6,933 nt of DNA, from positions 1 to 6,933 of the forward strand of contig DAOWOJ010000021.1 in the NCBI GenBank assembly GCA_030642125.1, read 5' to 3'. The position numbers were made by a program, and so were the translations under genes. How positions within the stretch are numbered: the first letter of the stretch is position 1; every line of letters begins with the position of its first letter. The stretch comes from Candidatus Aenigmatarchaeota archaeon (GTDB taxonomy: Archaea > Aenigmatarchaeota > Aenigmatarchaeia > DAOWOJ01). Shown here piece after piece: positions 1 through 4,741 of the stretch. The notes under the pieces were generated by a model that was given only the letters and a program-made list of their open reading frames with translations, did not search any database and was not told where the DNA came from.

Positions 1-59
1 GTCTCAAAAACTCCACTAAGGTTTACTATTAAATCTGATAGCATTGCGATACCTTTCAT
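1..59 (-). CDS. Partial small-peptide gene F of tandem array
   Basis: The open reading frame begins with ATG at 59 and runs off the left edge, giving at least 19 codons (MKGIAMLSDLIVNLSGVFE...). An AGGAGGG Shine-Dalgarno sequence lies at 65-71, five bases before the ATG, which makes translation very plausible despite the short length. Its start resembles peptide C (M-[KR]-G-x-A-M). Residues 7-15 resemble residues 15-23 of peptide E (LSDLIVNLS against CSDMIANIT). It is the most downstream visible member of the array, 33 nt after the stop of peptide E. No function is recognised. The total length is unknown because the end is outside the window. Confidence 0.6.
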   Translation of the reverse strand, partial: MKGIAMLSDLIVNLSGVFE

Positions 60-64
60 ATTTA

Positions 65-71
65 CCCTCCT
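65..71 (-). promoter_or_regulatory. Strong Shine-Dalgarno site for peptide F
   Basis: AGGAGGG on the minus strand, with five bases (taaat) before the ATG at 59. It is almost a perfect complement of the CCUCCU core of the 16S rRNA 3' end. It is the best support that the truncated frame is a real gene. Confidence 0.65.
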
Positions 72-92
72 TTTTTAATAATCATATTTTAA

Positions 93-215
93 TTATTTAC
101 TCAAACCACCAATTAACACATCAGCTGAACTATCAATGAATGAATCTGTTATGTTCGCTATCATATCAGAGCAACTATCCATAAAACCTATTAATATGCT
201 CGATAATGTCCCCAT
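93..215 (-). CDS. Small acidic amphipathic peptide E (40 aa)
   Basis: A 40-codon frame starting at ATG 215. It reads open further upstream to a TTG at 278, but that extension overlaps peptide D and has no ribosome site, so I prefer the ATG. The ribosome site is weak (GTGGTTA just upstream). The peptide (MGTLSSILIGFMDSCSDM...) is hydrophobic and acidic, with one Cys (C15) and Asp at 13, 17, 24, 28 and 32. On an ideal helix these Asp fall in an arc of about 100 degrees, which suggests an amphipathic helix. It has no signal peptide and no recognised domain. Residues 15-23 resemble the start of peptide F, and its C-terminal part (SADVLIGGL) resembles the motif region of peptides C and D. A role as a membrane-active or secreted leaderless peptide is inference only. 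Confidence 0.55.
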   Translation of the reverse strand: MGTLSSILIGFMDSCSDMIANITDSFIDSSADVLIGGLSK

Positions 216-258
216 TTTTAACCACTTTTCATTGTATATATGAAATAACAAATATACA

Positions 259-354
259 TCATATACTAAACAAACCAAGTATTAAATCTACACAAGACTT
301 TGTGCAATTTTTTATAATTGAATTTATTATTCCTTCCACTGAACATGATATCAT
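259..354 (-). CDS. Small Cys-containing peptide D (31 aa)
   Basis: A 31-codon frame from ATG 354 to TGA at 259. The peptide starts MISCSVEGIINSIIK and ends with CTKSCVDLILGLFSI, with Cys at 4, 17 and 21. The C-terminal block matches that of peptide C (CTKSCVDLI against CVQGCIELI), and this is why I prefer this frame. A second ATG at 358, four bases upstream in another frame, opens a basic 30-aa peptide (to 266) that does not resemble the neighbours. The ribosome site AGGCGA (363-368) suits either start: four bases to ATG 358, eight to ATG 354. The peptide is moderately amphipathic if helical, with E7, N11, K15, K19 and D23 on one side. No known family is recognised. Confidence 0.5.
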   Translation of the reverse strand: MISCSVEGIINSIIKNCTKSCVDLILGLFSI

Positions 355-362
355 TCATTATT

Positions 363-368
363 TCGCCT
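363..368 (-). promoter_or_regulatory. Shine-Dalgarno-like site for peptide D
   Basis: AGGCGA followed by AATA and two closely spaced ATGs (358 and 354). The same GGCGAAATA string precedes peptide C, so the two leaders appear related. It is weaker than the sites of A, B, C and F. Confidence 0.4.
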
Positions 369-428
369 TTTATATATTTTTTAAAAATTAAAAATTAATT
401 TTATAATTTGCTTATTATTATTTACTTA

Positions 429-515
429 TTATCCTGTTTTTCCAAAAGCAGTAATTAACTCGATACAACCTTGAACACATGTATCAAACATAGCAGTCAT
501 AGCAGTTCCTCTCAT
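429..515 (-). CDS. Small Cys-containing peptide C (28 aa)
   Basis: A 28-codon frame from ATG 515 to TAA at 429. An AGGGGGCGA ribosome site lies at 521-529, five bases before the ATG. The peptide starts MRGTAMTAMFDTC and continues with CVQGCIELITAFGKTG, with Cys 13 and 17 in a CxxxC arrangement. On a helix both Cys fall on one face and D11, Q15 and E19 on another. The block CVQGCIELI matches CTKSCVDLI of peptide D, and the start M-R-G-x-A-M matches peptide F. It has no signal sequence and no known domain. Candidate roles are a RiPP-like precursor, a metal- or disulfide-binding peptide, or a membrane-active peptide. None is proven. Confidence 0.6.
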   Translation of the reverse strand: MRGTAMTAMFDTCVQGCIELITAFGKTG

Positions 516-520
516 ATATT

Positions 521-529
521 TCGCCCCCT
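521..529 (-). promoter_or_regulatory. Strong Shine-Dalgarno site for peptide C
   Basis: AGGGGGCGA, two mismatches from the ideal AGGAGGUGA, five bases before ATG 515 and preceded by a run of A. It supports translation of the 28-codon gene. Confidence 0.6.
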
Positions 530-569
530 TTTTTTATACTTTATTTTAACAAAATGTTATAATTCTATT

Positions 570-650
570 TTATGCCCCAATTGACAATACTTTTATACAC
601 TCCATACAAAGAGTGCCTAATCCATTATTAATAACTCCAAATGCTCTCAT
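570..650 (-). CDS. Small Cys-containing peptide B (26 aa)
   Basis: A 26-codon frame from ATG 650 to TAA at 570, preceded by a clear AGGAGGGG site. The peptide starts MRAFGVINNGLGTL and has a CMEC (CxxC) motif at residues 15-18, followed by IKVLSIGA. The CxxC-Ile-Lys-Val-Leu stretch fits the pattern Cys-x(2,3)-Cys-hydrophobic-polar-hydrophobic-hydrophobic shared with A, C and D. It is Gly-rich, short and mostly hydrophobic. No known family is recognised. It lies 66 nt after peptide A and 54 nt before peptide C. Confidence 0.6.
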   Translation of the reverse strand: MRAFGVINNGLGTLCMECIKVLSIGA

Positions 651-658
651 TTTTACTA

Positions 659-666
659 CCCCTCCT
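659..666 (-). promoter_or_regulatory. Strong Shine-Dalgarno site for peptide B
   Basis: AGGAGGGG, with eight bases (tagtaaaa) before ATG 650. It is a perfect complement of the CCUCCU core. Confidence 0.65.
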
Positions 667-687
667 ATCATCATTAATATTTAAAAT

Positions 688-696
688 AAAAAAAAA
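688..696 (-). terminator. Oligo-T tract between peptides A and B
   Basis: Nine consecutive T on the minus strand, shortly after the stop codon of peptide A. Archaeal RNA polymerase can terminate at such tracts without a hairpin. If active, it would make A more abundant than the downstream peptides or separate it from them. Given the AT-rich background it may be chance. Confidence 0.3.
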
Positions 697-716
697 TATA
701 ATTTTTTAATTACTCA

Positions 717-788
717 TCACATTGTGAATATATTCATGCAACAAGTAGTACACATACTTAAATAATCACCACAACACATACTTACCAT
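717..788 (-). CDS. Cys/Met-rich micropeptide A (23 aa)
   Basis: A 23-codon frame from ATG 788 to TGA at 717, with the best ribosome site of the array (AGGAGGTG at 796-803). The peptide starts MVSMCCGDYLSMCTTCC and continues MNIFTM. Five residues are Cys (5, 6, 13, 16, 17) and five are Met, so ten of 23 residues carry sulfur. The paired CC and CxxCC arrangement suggests soft-metal binding, disulfides or modification, but no known metallothionein signature is recognised. The block CTTCCMNIF loosely fits the pattern of B, C and D. It is first in the array, 86 nt after the stop of the acetyltransferase gene, and has a possible promoter in that gap. Confidence 0.6.
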   Translation of the reverse strand: MVSMCCGDYLSMCTTCCMNIFTM

Positions 789-795
789 TCTCTCC

Positions 796-803
796 CACCT
801 CCT
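796..803 (-). promoter_or_regulatory. Strong Shine-Dalgarno site for peptide A
   Basis: AGGAGGTG seven bases before ATG 788, a perfect eight-base match to the complement of the usual archaeal 16S rRNA tail. It is the strongest ribosome site in the window and a main reason to accept a 23-codon gene. Confidence 0.7.
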
Positions 804-856
804 TTTTATCGAGTAAAAATATTATTATATCGTTCAAGTATATTGTTATATCATCT

Positions 857-864
857 TATTTAAA
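857..864 (-). promoter_or_regulatory. Candidate TATA box for the peptide array
   Basis: TTTAAATA in the gap between the acetyltransferase stop and peptide A. It would place transcription start near 832 and give a 5' leader of roughly 45 nt that contains the ribosome site. In such AT-rich DNA TATA-like strings are frequent. A second one near 816-831 is possible. Confidence 0.35.
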
Positions 865-874
865 GATTTGCCAT

Positions 875-2065
875 CTATTTATTGCGTTTATTTGCGACTT
901 TCTGTTTTTCTTGTTTAAATTTATATGAAAGAGTAACATATTTGAATTGTTTTAAGTCTCCACCATACTTTGTATATAGTTTTCCAGCTTTTTCTGCTGT
1001 TTTAACTATCCCTGCCATATCTTGCACTACAGCAGGTCCACCATCTATTTCTTTGAAACCTTCTTCATTCATCATGATATTCAAACCATAATACATAACA
1101 TACTTAAGAAATCCTCTTCCTCTCATGTCCTCTCTCATTCCAAGTCCGCCTATTTTAGCACGTTCTGATTTTTTCATAGTCCTTAATATTCTAAAAATAC
1201 GTACTATTTTTGGACAATCATATTTTTTTTCTTTCATTAATTTTTGAATTGCCCAACCAGGATCCGGAAAATAATTACCTGATCCAACTATTTTTCCATC
1301 TTCGTCAATACCAACCCAAACTTTATATTTTAGAAGATGCTTCAACAAGAAATGACCTAATAAAAGAAAAGTACTATTCATTTCTTTTTTTTCACCAGGA
1401 TCCCATCCAAATTTAGGCATAAATGCACGAAACATCAATTCATGACATTCTCTAACCTCTTTAGCATTCCATGTTTTAAGAGGTCTTACAGTTATTTTTA
1501 ATTCTTTAATTAATTTTTCTGCTGCCTCTACTCCTTCTTTTGGAATATCTTTTGGAAATTTAAAACGATAATTAACCCATCTCTTAGTTTTTATAAACCC
1601 TTGTTTTTGAAACAAATTAATATACCATGTTGGAGTATGTGGAAAACCAAAAGGTTGAAATTCATCAAATTCAGTATATTGAAGAGCTGGAAAACTATAT
1701 CTTACCAATACTCTACTAACCTTTTTATCTTTAAAAAATGATAAACATTTTTTGATAAGTTCTGAAGAATGTTTTTTATATTCCTCACGCATCGTGAAAA
1801 AATCTATGAATCCAAAACTCTGATCCTTTTTCTCAATATAATTTTTATCGACAGTTACAACTGCACGACCAGCATATTCGTCTCCTACTTTTAAAACAAA
1901 AAATTCTCTTTCTATGTATTCTTTAGGTTTTGGGATTCCTACAATCATAATGTGATTTTCATTTCCTTTGAATGCATCAATCTCTATTTTTTTCCATATT
2001 TCTTTTTGCTTTTTTGTAACAAAAGAACCAAAAGAAATTACAGAAACATCTTCTTTTTTAATCAT
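875..2065 (-). CDS. GNAT-type N-acetyltransferase, probable two-domain
   Basis: A 396-aa soluble protein. The C-terminal half carries the acetyl-CoA binding motif A of GNAT enzymes: GLGM followed by REDMRGRGF at residues 307-319, then a helix, with VWVGIDEDGKIVGSGN (249-264) as a preceding beta-hairpin. The N-terminal half (about 55-157) also reads like a GNAT fold (FFVLKVGDEYAGRAVV, GFIDFF, then YINLFQKQGF), but its pyrophosphate-binding loop is degenerate. The layout recalls the roughly 370-aa YghO-like GNAT proteins, a distant resemblance from memory. The substrate is unknown. The C-terminus is Lys-rich. The gene begins 31 nt after eL40 with no good SD site. A TATA-like TTTTTAAGATA lies about 19-29 nt before the ATG, so a leaderless transcript is possible. 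It directly precedes the small-peptide array, and a role in acetylating those peptides is speculation. Confidence 0.75.
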   Translation of the reverse strand: MIKKEDVSVISFGSFVTKKQKEIWKKIEIDAFKGNENHIMIVGIPKPKEYIEREFFVLKVGDEYAGRAVVTVDKNYIEKKDQSFGFIDFFTMREEYKKHSSELIKKCLSFFKDKKVSRVLVRYSFPALQYTEFDEFQPFGFPHTPTWYINLFQKQGFIKTKRWVNYRFKFPKDIPKEGVEAAEKLIKELKITVRPLKTWNAKEVRECHELMFRAFMPKFGWDPGEKKEMNSTFLLLGHFLLKHLLKYKVWVGIDEDGKIVGSGNYFPDPGWAIQKLMKEKKYDCPKIVRIFRILRTMKKSERAKIGGLGMREDMRGRGFLKYVMYYGLNIMMNEEGFKEIDGGPAVVQDMAGIVKTAEKAGKLYTKYGGDLKQFKYVTLSYKFKQEKQKVANKRNK

Positions 2066-2096
2066 TACTCTAATTTATTATCTTATCTTAAAAAGG

Positions 2097-2276
2097 TTAC
2101 TTAGAAATTCTTTCTTTATGTTTTTTTCTTAAACGTTTTGAACCACATTTTCTGCATTTTATTTTCCCAATCTTTATTTTTTTTTCATCTGCCTTAATTT
2201 TTGAATTGCATTTCATACAAATAAAAACTCTATTAAACAACCTATTTTCCATTTCTTTGAATTTCTTTTTAACCAT
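2097..2276 (-). CDS. rpl40e: Ribosomal protein eL40 (L40e)
   Basis: A 59-aa basic zinc-ribbon protein of the large ribosomal subunit. It shows two CxxC pairs, ICMKC (C20, C23) and KCRKCG (C41, C44), the conserved context ENRLFNRVFICMKC, and the C-terminal GSKRLRKKHKER typical of archaeal L40e. In eukaryotes the homologue is made as a ubiquitin fusion, while archaeal forms are free, as here. ATG 2276 is chosen because it gives the usual N-terminal extension. The gene starts two bases after the TAG of the 154-aa membrane protein, so the two are surely co-transcribed and probably translationally coupled. A GGAAATGAG stretch within the upstream gene's end could serve as a weak ribosome site. Confidence 0.88.
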   Translation of the reverse strand: MVKKKFKEMENRLFNRVFICMKCNSKIKADEKKIKIGKIKCRKCGSKRLRKKHKERISK

Positions 2277-2278
2277 TT

Positions 2279-2743
2279 CTACTCATTTCCTTTAATATAA
2301 TAAGCTCCTATAAAAATTATAGCAACTAAAATCAATGCTATTATCCACATGAAATCTTCATAATATATATCAAAGAAAGACATATCTATAAAAATATTTT
2401 GTCCTACGCTTAATATACCTATTAAGAATATACAACAAAAACATATTAATAATATCGAATCGCTTTTTTGATCTTGTTTTTTGAAAAAACTTAGTAGAAA
2501 CCCTATAATGAAAAATATTGCAAATACAATAGCTATTATTGGAATATATAAACTAAAAAAATGAGTTAATGGTTCGTAAGTAGATGATATTATAGCTATT
2601 ACAACAGACATAATTATTCTTGATCCTTTTCCAATTTTTTTTGGTTTATCTTTTGTTCCAAGATCAAGTAATTCTAAACATCCATAAACGAGTGCTAAAA
2701 CAAATACAAAAGATAATAAAAAGTCTATTTCTAATAAATACAT
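2279..2743 (-). CDS. Four-helix integral membrane protein, unknown function
   Basis: A 154-aa hydrophobic protein with about four membrane segments: residues 6-27, 45-85 (one or two helices around a polar YEPLTHFF stretch at 56-63), 95-115 and 131-150. A short basic loop (KDKPKKIGKGSR, 31-42) follows the first helix, and a second basic loop (FKKQDQKSD) precedes the third. It has no catalytic motif. Two Cys pairs (C101, then C103-C104) lie inside helix three. The protein looks like the small lineage-specific membrane proteins common in compact archaeal genomes, but I recognise no named family. It lies 42 nt after the 243-aa membrane protein and is tightly linked to eL40 downstream. A TATA-like box fits a leaderless start. 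Confidence 0.75.
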   Translation of the reverse strand: MYLLEIDFLLSFVFVLALVYGCLELLDLGTKDKPKKIGKGSRIIMSVVIAIISSTYEPLTHFFSLYIPIIAIVFAIFFIIGFLLSFFKKQDQKSDSILLICFCCIFLIGILSVGQNIFIDMSFFDIYYEDFMWIIALILVAIIFIGAYYIKGNE

Positions 2744-2764
2744 ACCATCAAATATATTATATTA

Positions 2765-2776
2765 CTTAAATTTAAA
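2765..2776 (-). promoter_or_regulatory. TATA-like box before the 154-aa membrane protein
   Basis: TTTAAATTTAAG lies about 22-33 nt before ATG 2743, the distance expected for a leaderless archaeal transcript. No Shine-Dalgarno sequence with proper spacing is present. Confidence 0.4.
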
Positions 2777-2785
2777 TAATAAATT

Positions 2786-3517
2786 CTATTTACCAAAACT
2801 CAATTTATCATATTTCTTTTTTAAATCTCGCATTTCTTTCCATAAATCATTCAATTTTCTCTTCTTCTTCGTATATTTGCTTGATGTTATATTTTTATTA
2901 TGCCATGTATGGTATTTTTTGTAATAAGTTGCAAATTGTGGATCATCTATATTCTTATGCATTGATGTAACACCAATCTTAATATTCATAATATCCTTTT
3001 TAACATCTACACCACATGCTTCTAATATGTCAAATATTTCCTCTTCAGTCTTTTCCATTTCACGTACAATTGCTTTCTGTTCACCAAAACCCCTACGCAA
3101 AACTCTTTCTGAAGGAGCATATTTTCCAGTACGACCTTCATAAATATCTCTAGCCAATCTAAATGGTTTTTTTAAATCATGTTGCTTTCTGTGTTTTATT
3201 ACTATATGACTTCCTAAAAATACAATTACCCCTCCTATTATAATTACAGGAAAATACAATTTTGATATAACAACCATGATGTTATACCAACCAGAATATA
3301 TTATAAAAACTAACATTGCTAATGACGTTAAAATAGATATTCCTTTGTGTCCACGATATACAATCACAGTTGTTATATAATACAATGCTGTTATTAAAAA
3401 TACCATAGGTAAAAATATTACAAAAATAAAATCTGTATAGAAATCACCTGTAATATATTCCATTTTTACTCTAAGAATATCATTAAATAAAACATCTAAA
3501 AAAGAAAAATAACTCAT
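2786..3517 (-). CDS. Membrane-anchored protein with basic cytoplasmic tail, unknown function
   Basis: A 243-aa protein with three hydrophobic segments (about 28-53, 60-82 and 86-107), followed by a roughly 135-residue hydrophilic tail. The tail begins with a basic stretch (KHRKQHDLKK, 108-117) and ends with a Lys-rich, probably helical or coiled-coil segment (218-240). By the positive-inside rule the tail is likely cytoplasmic. A central piece (REMEKTEEEIFDILEACGVDVKKD, about 152-175) looks helical. No enzyme motif is seen and no family is recognised. It heads a likely run of genes with the 154-aa membrane protein and eL40. A TATA-like box at 3540-3547 suggests a leaderless start. Confidence 0.75.
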   Translation of the reverse strand: MSYFSFLDVLFNDILRVKMEYITGDFYTDFIFVIFLPMVFLITALYYITTVIVYRGHKGISILTSLAMLVFIIYSGWYNIMVVISKLYFPVIIIGGVIVFLGSHIVIKHRKQHDLKKPFRLARDIYEGRTGKYAPSERVLRRGFGEQKAIVREMEKTEEEIFDILEACGVDVKKDIMNIKIGVTSMHKNIDDPQFATYYKKYHTWHNKNITSSKYTKKKRKLNDLWKEMRDLKKKYDKLSFGK

Positions 3518-3539
3518 ATAATTGTTTTAATATTATAGT

Positions 3540-3547
3540 ATATATTT
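3540..3547 (-). promoter_or_regulatory. TATA-like box before the 243-aa membrane protein
   Basis: A TATATA core within AAAATATATACT, about 23-30 nt before ATG 3517 and compatible with leaderless transcription. The rest of the 83-nt gap (3518-3600) shows no other feature. Confidence 0.4.
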
Positions 3548-3600
3548 TTAGTTATTTTATATAGAAAAAGTTCCACATTAAGCATAAATTAAGTTATGTT

Positions 3601-3873
3601 TTATTCATAATACTTTAATAAATCTAAAATTCCTTTGACAACATCAGGATCTATACGATTTGAATATGCATGTTTAATCATATCATTTTTAAAATGTTTT
3701 TTCATATTAGATTTTTCATCCCATGCATATCCAAAAACAGTTACCTCGTATCTTTCTACATGCTCTGGATCTATATGTTTACTAATTTCTATTGAATTAT
3801 ATCCTTTGTTATTATCAAATAACTTTCCAATTCCACTCATTTTCAATACACCACTACTATCATCATTTAACAT
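3601..3873 (-). CDS. Small hypothetical protein (90 aa)
   Basis: A 90-aa soluble, mildly charged protein. I start it at ATG 3873; a TTG two codons upstream is unlikely. The N-terminus is polar (MLNDDSSGVLKMSG), a beta-like central part follows (VERYEVTVFGYAW, 39-51), then helical segments (MKKHFKNDMIKHAYSNR, 57-73, and DPDVVKGILDLLKYYE at the end). There are no Cys and no membrane segment. I do not recognise a family. The TATA-like TTTAAATTTT about 20-29 nt before the ATG, with no SD site, points to a leaderless transcript. It follows the 37-aa gene by 23 nt. Confidence 0.6.
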   Translation of the reverse strand: MLNDDSSGVLKMSGIGKLFDNNKGYNSIEISKHIDPEHVERYEVTVFGYAWDEKSNMKKHFKNDMIKHAYSNRIDPDVVKGILDLLKYYE

Positions 3874-3891
3874 ATTCAAATTTAAATAAAT

Positions 3892-3901
3892 AAAATTTAA
3901 A
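3892..3901 (-). promoter_or_regulatory. TATA-like box before the 90-aa protein
   Basis: TTTAAATTTT at leaderless distance from ATG 3873. It overlaps the stop codon of the 37-aa gene, so the two genes could be transcribed independently. Confidence 0.35.
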
Positions 3902-4010
3902 TATCTAATTCATTTTCATTTCTAAAATAAATTTTTATACTTTCTTCAAATAATTCACATAAAACATCTTTGCTATCCATTTTATCACTTACAAGTAATA
4001 TTTGTAACAT
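3897..4010 (-). CDS. Possible small acidic protein (37 aa)
   Basis: A 37-codon frame from ATG 4010 to TAA at 3897 in the gap between uL2 and the 90-aa gene. The peptide starts MLQILLVSDKMDSKDV and continues with an acidic, amphipathic helix-like part (CELFEESIKIYF) ending in NENELDI. It has one Cys (C18). A TATA-like AATAATATAAAAG lies about 14-26 nt before the ATG, so a leaderless start is possible. There is no SD site. Composition is protein-like, but the short length means it could be a chance frame. Function is unknown. Confidence 0.4.
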   Translation of the reverse strand: MLQILLVSDKMDSKDVLCELFEESIKIYFRNENELDI

Positions 4011-4045
4011 AGTATATAAATACTTTTATATTATTTTTAGTTCAC

Positions 4046-4052
4046 AAAAAAA
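4046..4052 (-). terminator. Oligo-T tract after uL2
   Basis: Seven T on the minus strand, ten bases after the uL2 stop. It fits intrinsic archaeal termination at T-rich sequence and would end the trxB-uL4-uL23-uL2 transcript. The absence of further ribosomal genes downstream agrees with this. Confidence 0.45.
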
Positions 4053-4061
4053 TGTAATAAA

Positions 4062-4727
4062 TTATTTTTTCTTTCTTCCTGTTCTTTTAGCTGATATCAA
4101 ACCAACTTTTGCACCTTGGGATGCATGTCTAGAAACTGTTTTAGAATGACCAGGTTTAGTGGTTCCACCGAATGGGTGATCACCAGCATTCATAGCAACA
4201 CCAGATGTTCTAGGATATAATCTTCCCCTGCTTTTTTTAGCATGCCATTTATTTCCTGCTTTTAAAAATGGTTTATTTTTTCTACCACCACCAGCCGGAA
4301 TACCTATTATAGCTCTACAGTTTGAATCAAGTTTTTTAAATTTTCTAGAACATAATTTTATAACACAATTATTGTCATCATGTGAAACTACTGTAGCAAA
4401 AGAACCAGATGATCTACAAAGTTTTGGACCAGAATTATTAAATGTCTCTATAGAATATATTTTTGTTCCATCAGGAATATTTGATAATTTTTCACATGAT
4501 ATGCTATCCCCAACTTTCACACCATCAGGAGTTATAGCATAAAATTTTCTTCCAGAAGACTCTACAAGTCCTACAGGAGAATTTCTACAAGGATCATGTT
4601 CAATATCCAATATTTTTAATTTAGAAATATTAGGTTTGAATGAAATATTTGCTTTATACCTATGACCCAAACTTTTATACGTATGCGTTCCTCTTCCTCT
4701 TCTCTGAGATATTATTCTTTTTCCCAT
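4062..4727 (-). CDS. rpl2: Ribosomal protein uL2 (L2)
   Basis: A 221-aa universal large-subunit protein that binds 23S rRNA near the peptidyl-transferase centre and helps subunit joining. Archaeal-type features are the N-terminus MGKRIISQRRGRGTHTYKS, DIEHDPCRNSPVG (41-53), IPAGGGRKNKP (143-153), WHAKKSRGRLYPRTSGVAMN and DHPFGG (161-188), and the C-terminus KVGLISAKRTGRKKK. It is slightly shorter than most archaeal L2 (around 240 aa). The usual Gly of the DPGRNAP-like motif is Cys here (DPCRNSP), and the tract after DHPFGG is compact. It lies 14 nt after uL23, with GATGAT five bases before the ATG as a ribosome site. No uS19 gene follows. Confidence 0.97.
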   Translation of the reverse strand: MGKRIISQRRGRGTHTYKSLGHRYKANISFKPNISKLKILDIEHDPCRNSPVGLVESSGRKFYAITPDGVKVGDSISCEKLSNIPDGTKIYSIETFNNSGPKLCRSSGSFATVVSHDDNNCVIKLCSRKFKKLDSNCRAIIGIPAGGGRKNKPFLKAGNKWHAKKSRGRLYPRTSGVAMNAGDHPFGGTTKPGHSKTVSRHASQGAKVGLISAKRTGRKKK

Positions 4728-4741
4728 TTTTTATCATCAAC

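Noticed and set aside
93..278. 61-aa version of peptide E starting at TTG 278
   Set aside because: The extension needs a TTG start, overlaps peptide D and has no ribosome site. ATG 215 is more likely.
206..391. Plus-strand 61-codon frame over the peptide array
   Set aside because: It is antisense to peptides D and E, has no ribosome site, and its composition is that of a shadow frame.
377..405. AT-rich repeated and near-palindromic string (TTAAAAATTAAAAATTAATTTT)
   Set aside because: It is low complexity in an AT-rich spacer, with no repeat unit elsewhere in the window. It is not convincing as an operator, origin or attachment site.
1..803. Reading the array as a CRISPR or other non-coding repeat
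   Set aside because: There are no identical repeats; only ribosome sites and peptide motifs recur. No tRNA or rRNA folding was recognised either.
882..1416. Plus-strand frames antisense to the acetyltransferase
   Set aside because: The minus-strand gene shows clear GNAT motifs across this stretch; these frames are shadows.
3635..3889. Plus-strand 84-codon frame opposite the 90-aa protein
   Set aside because: It lies antisense to a more protein-like frame and no start signals are visible.
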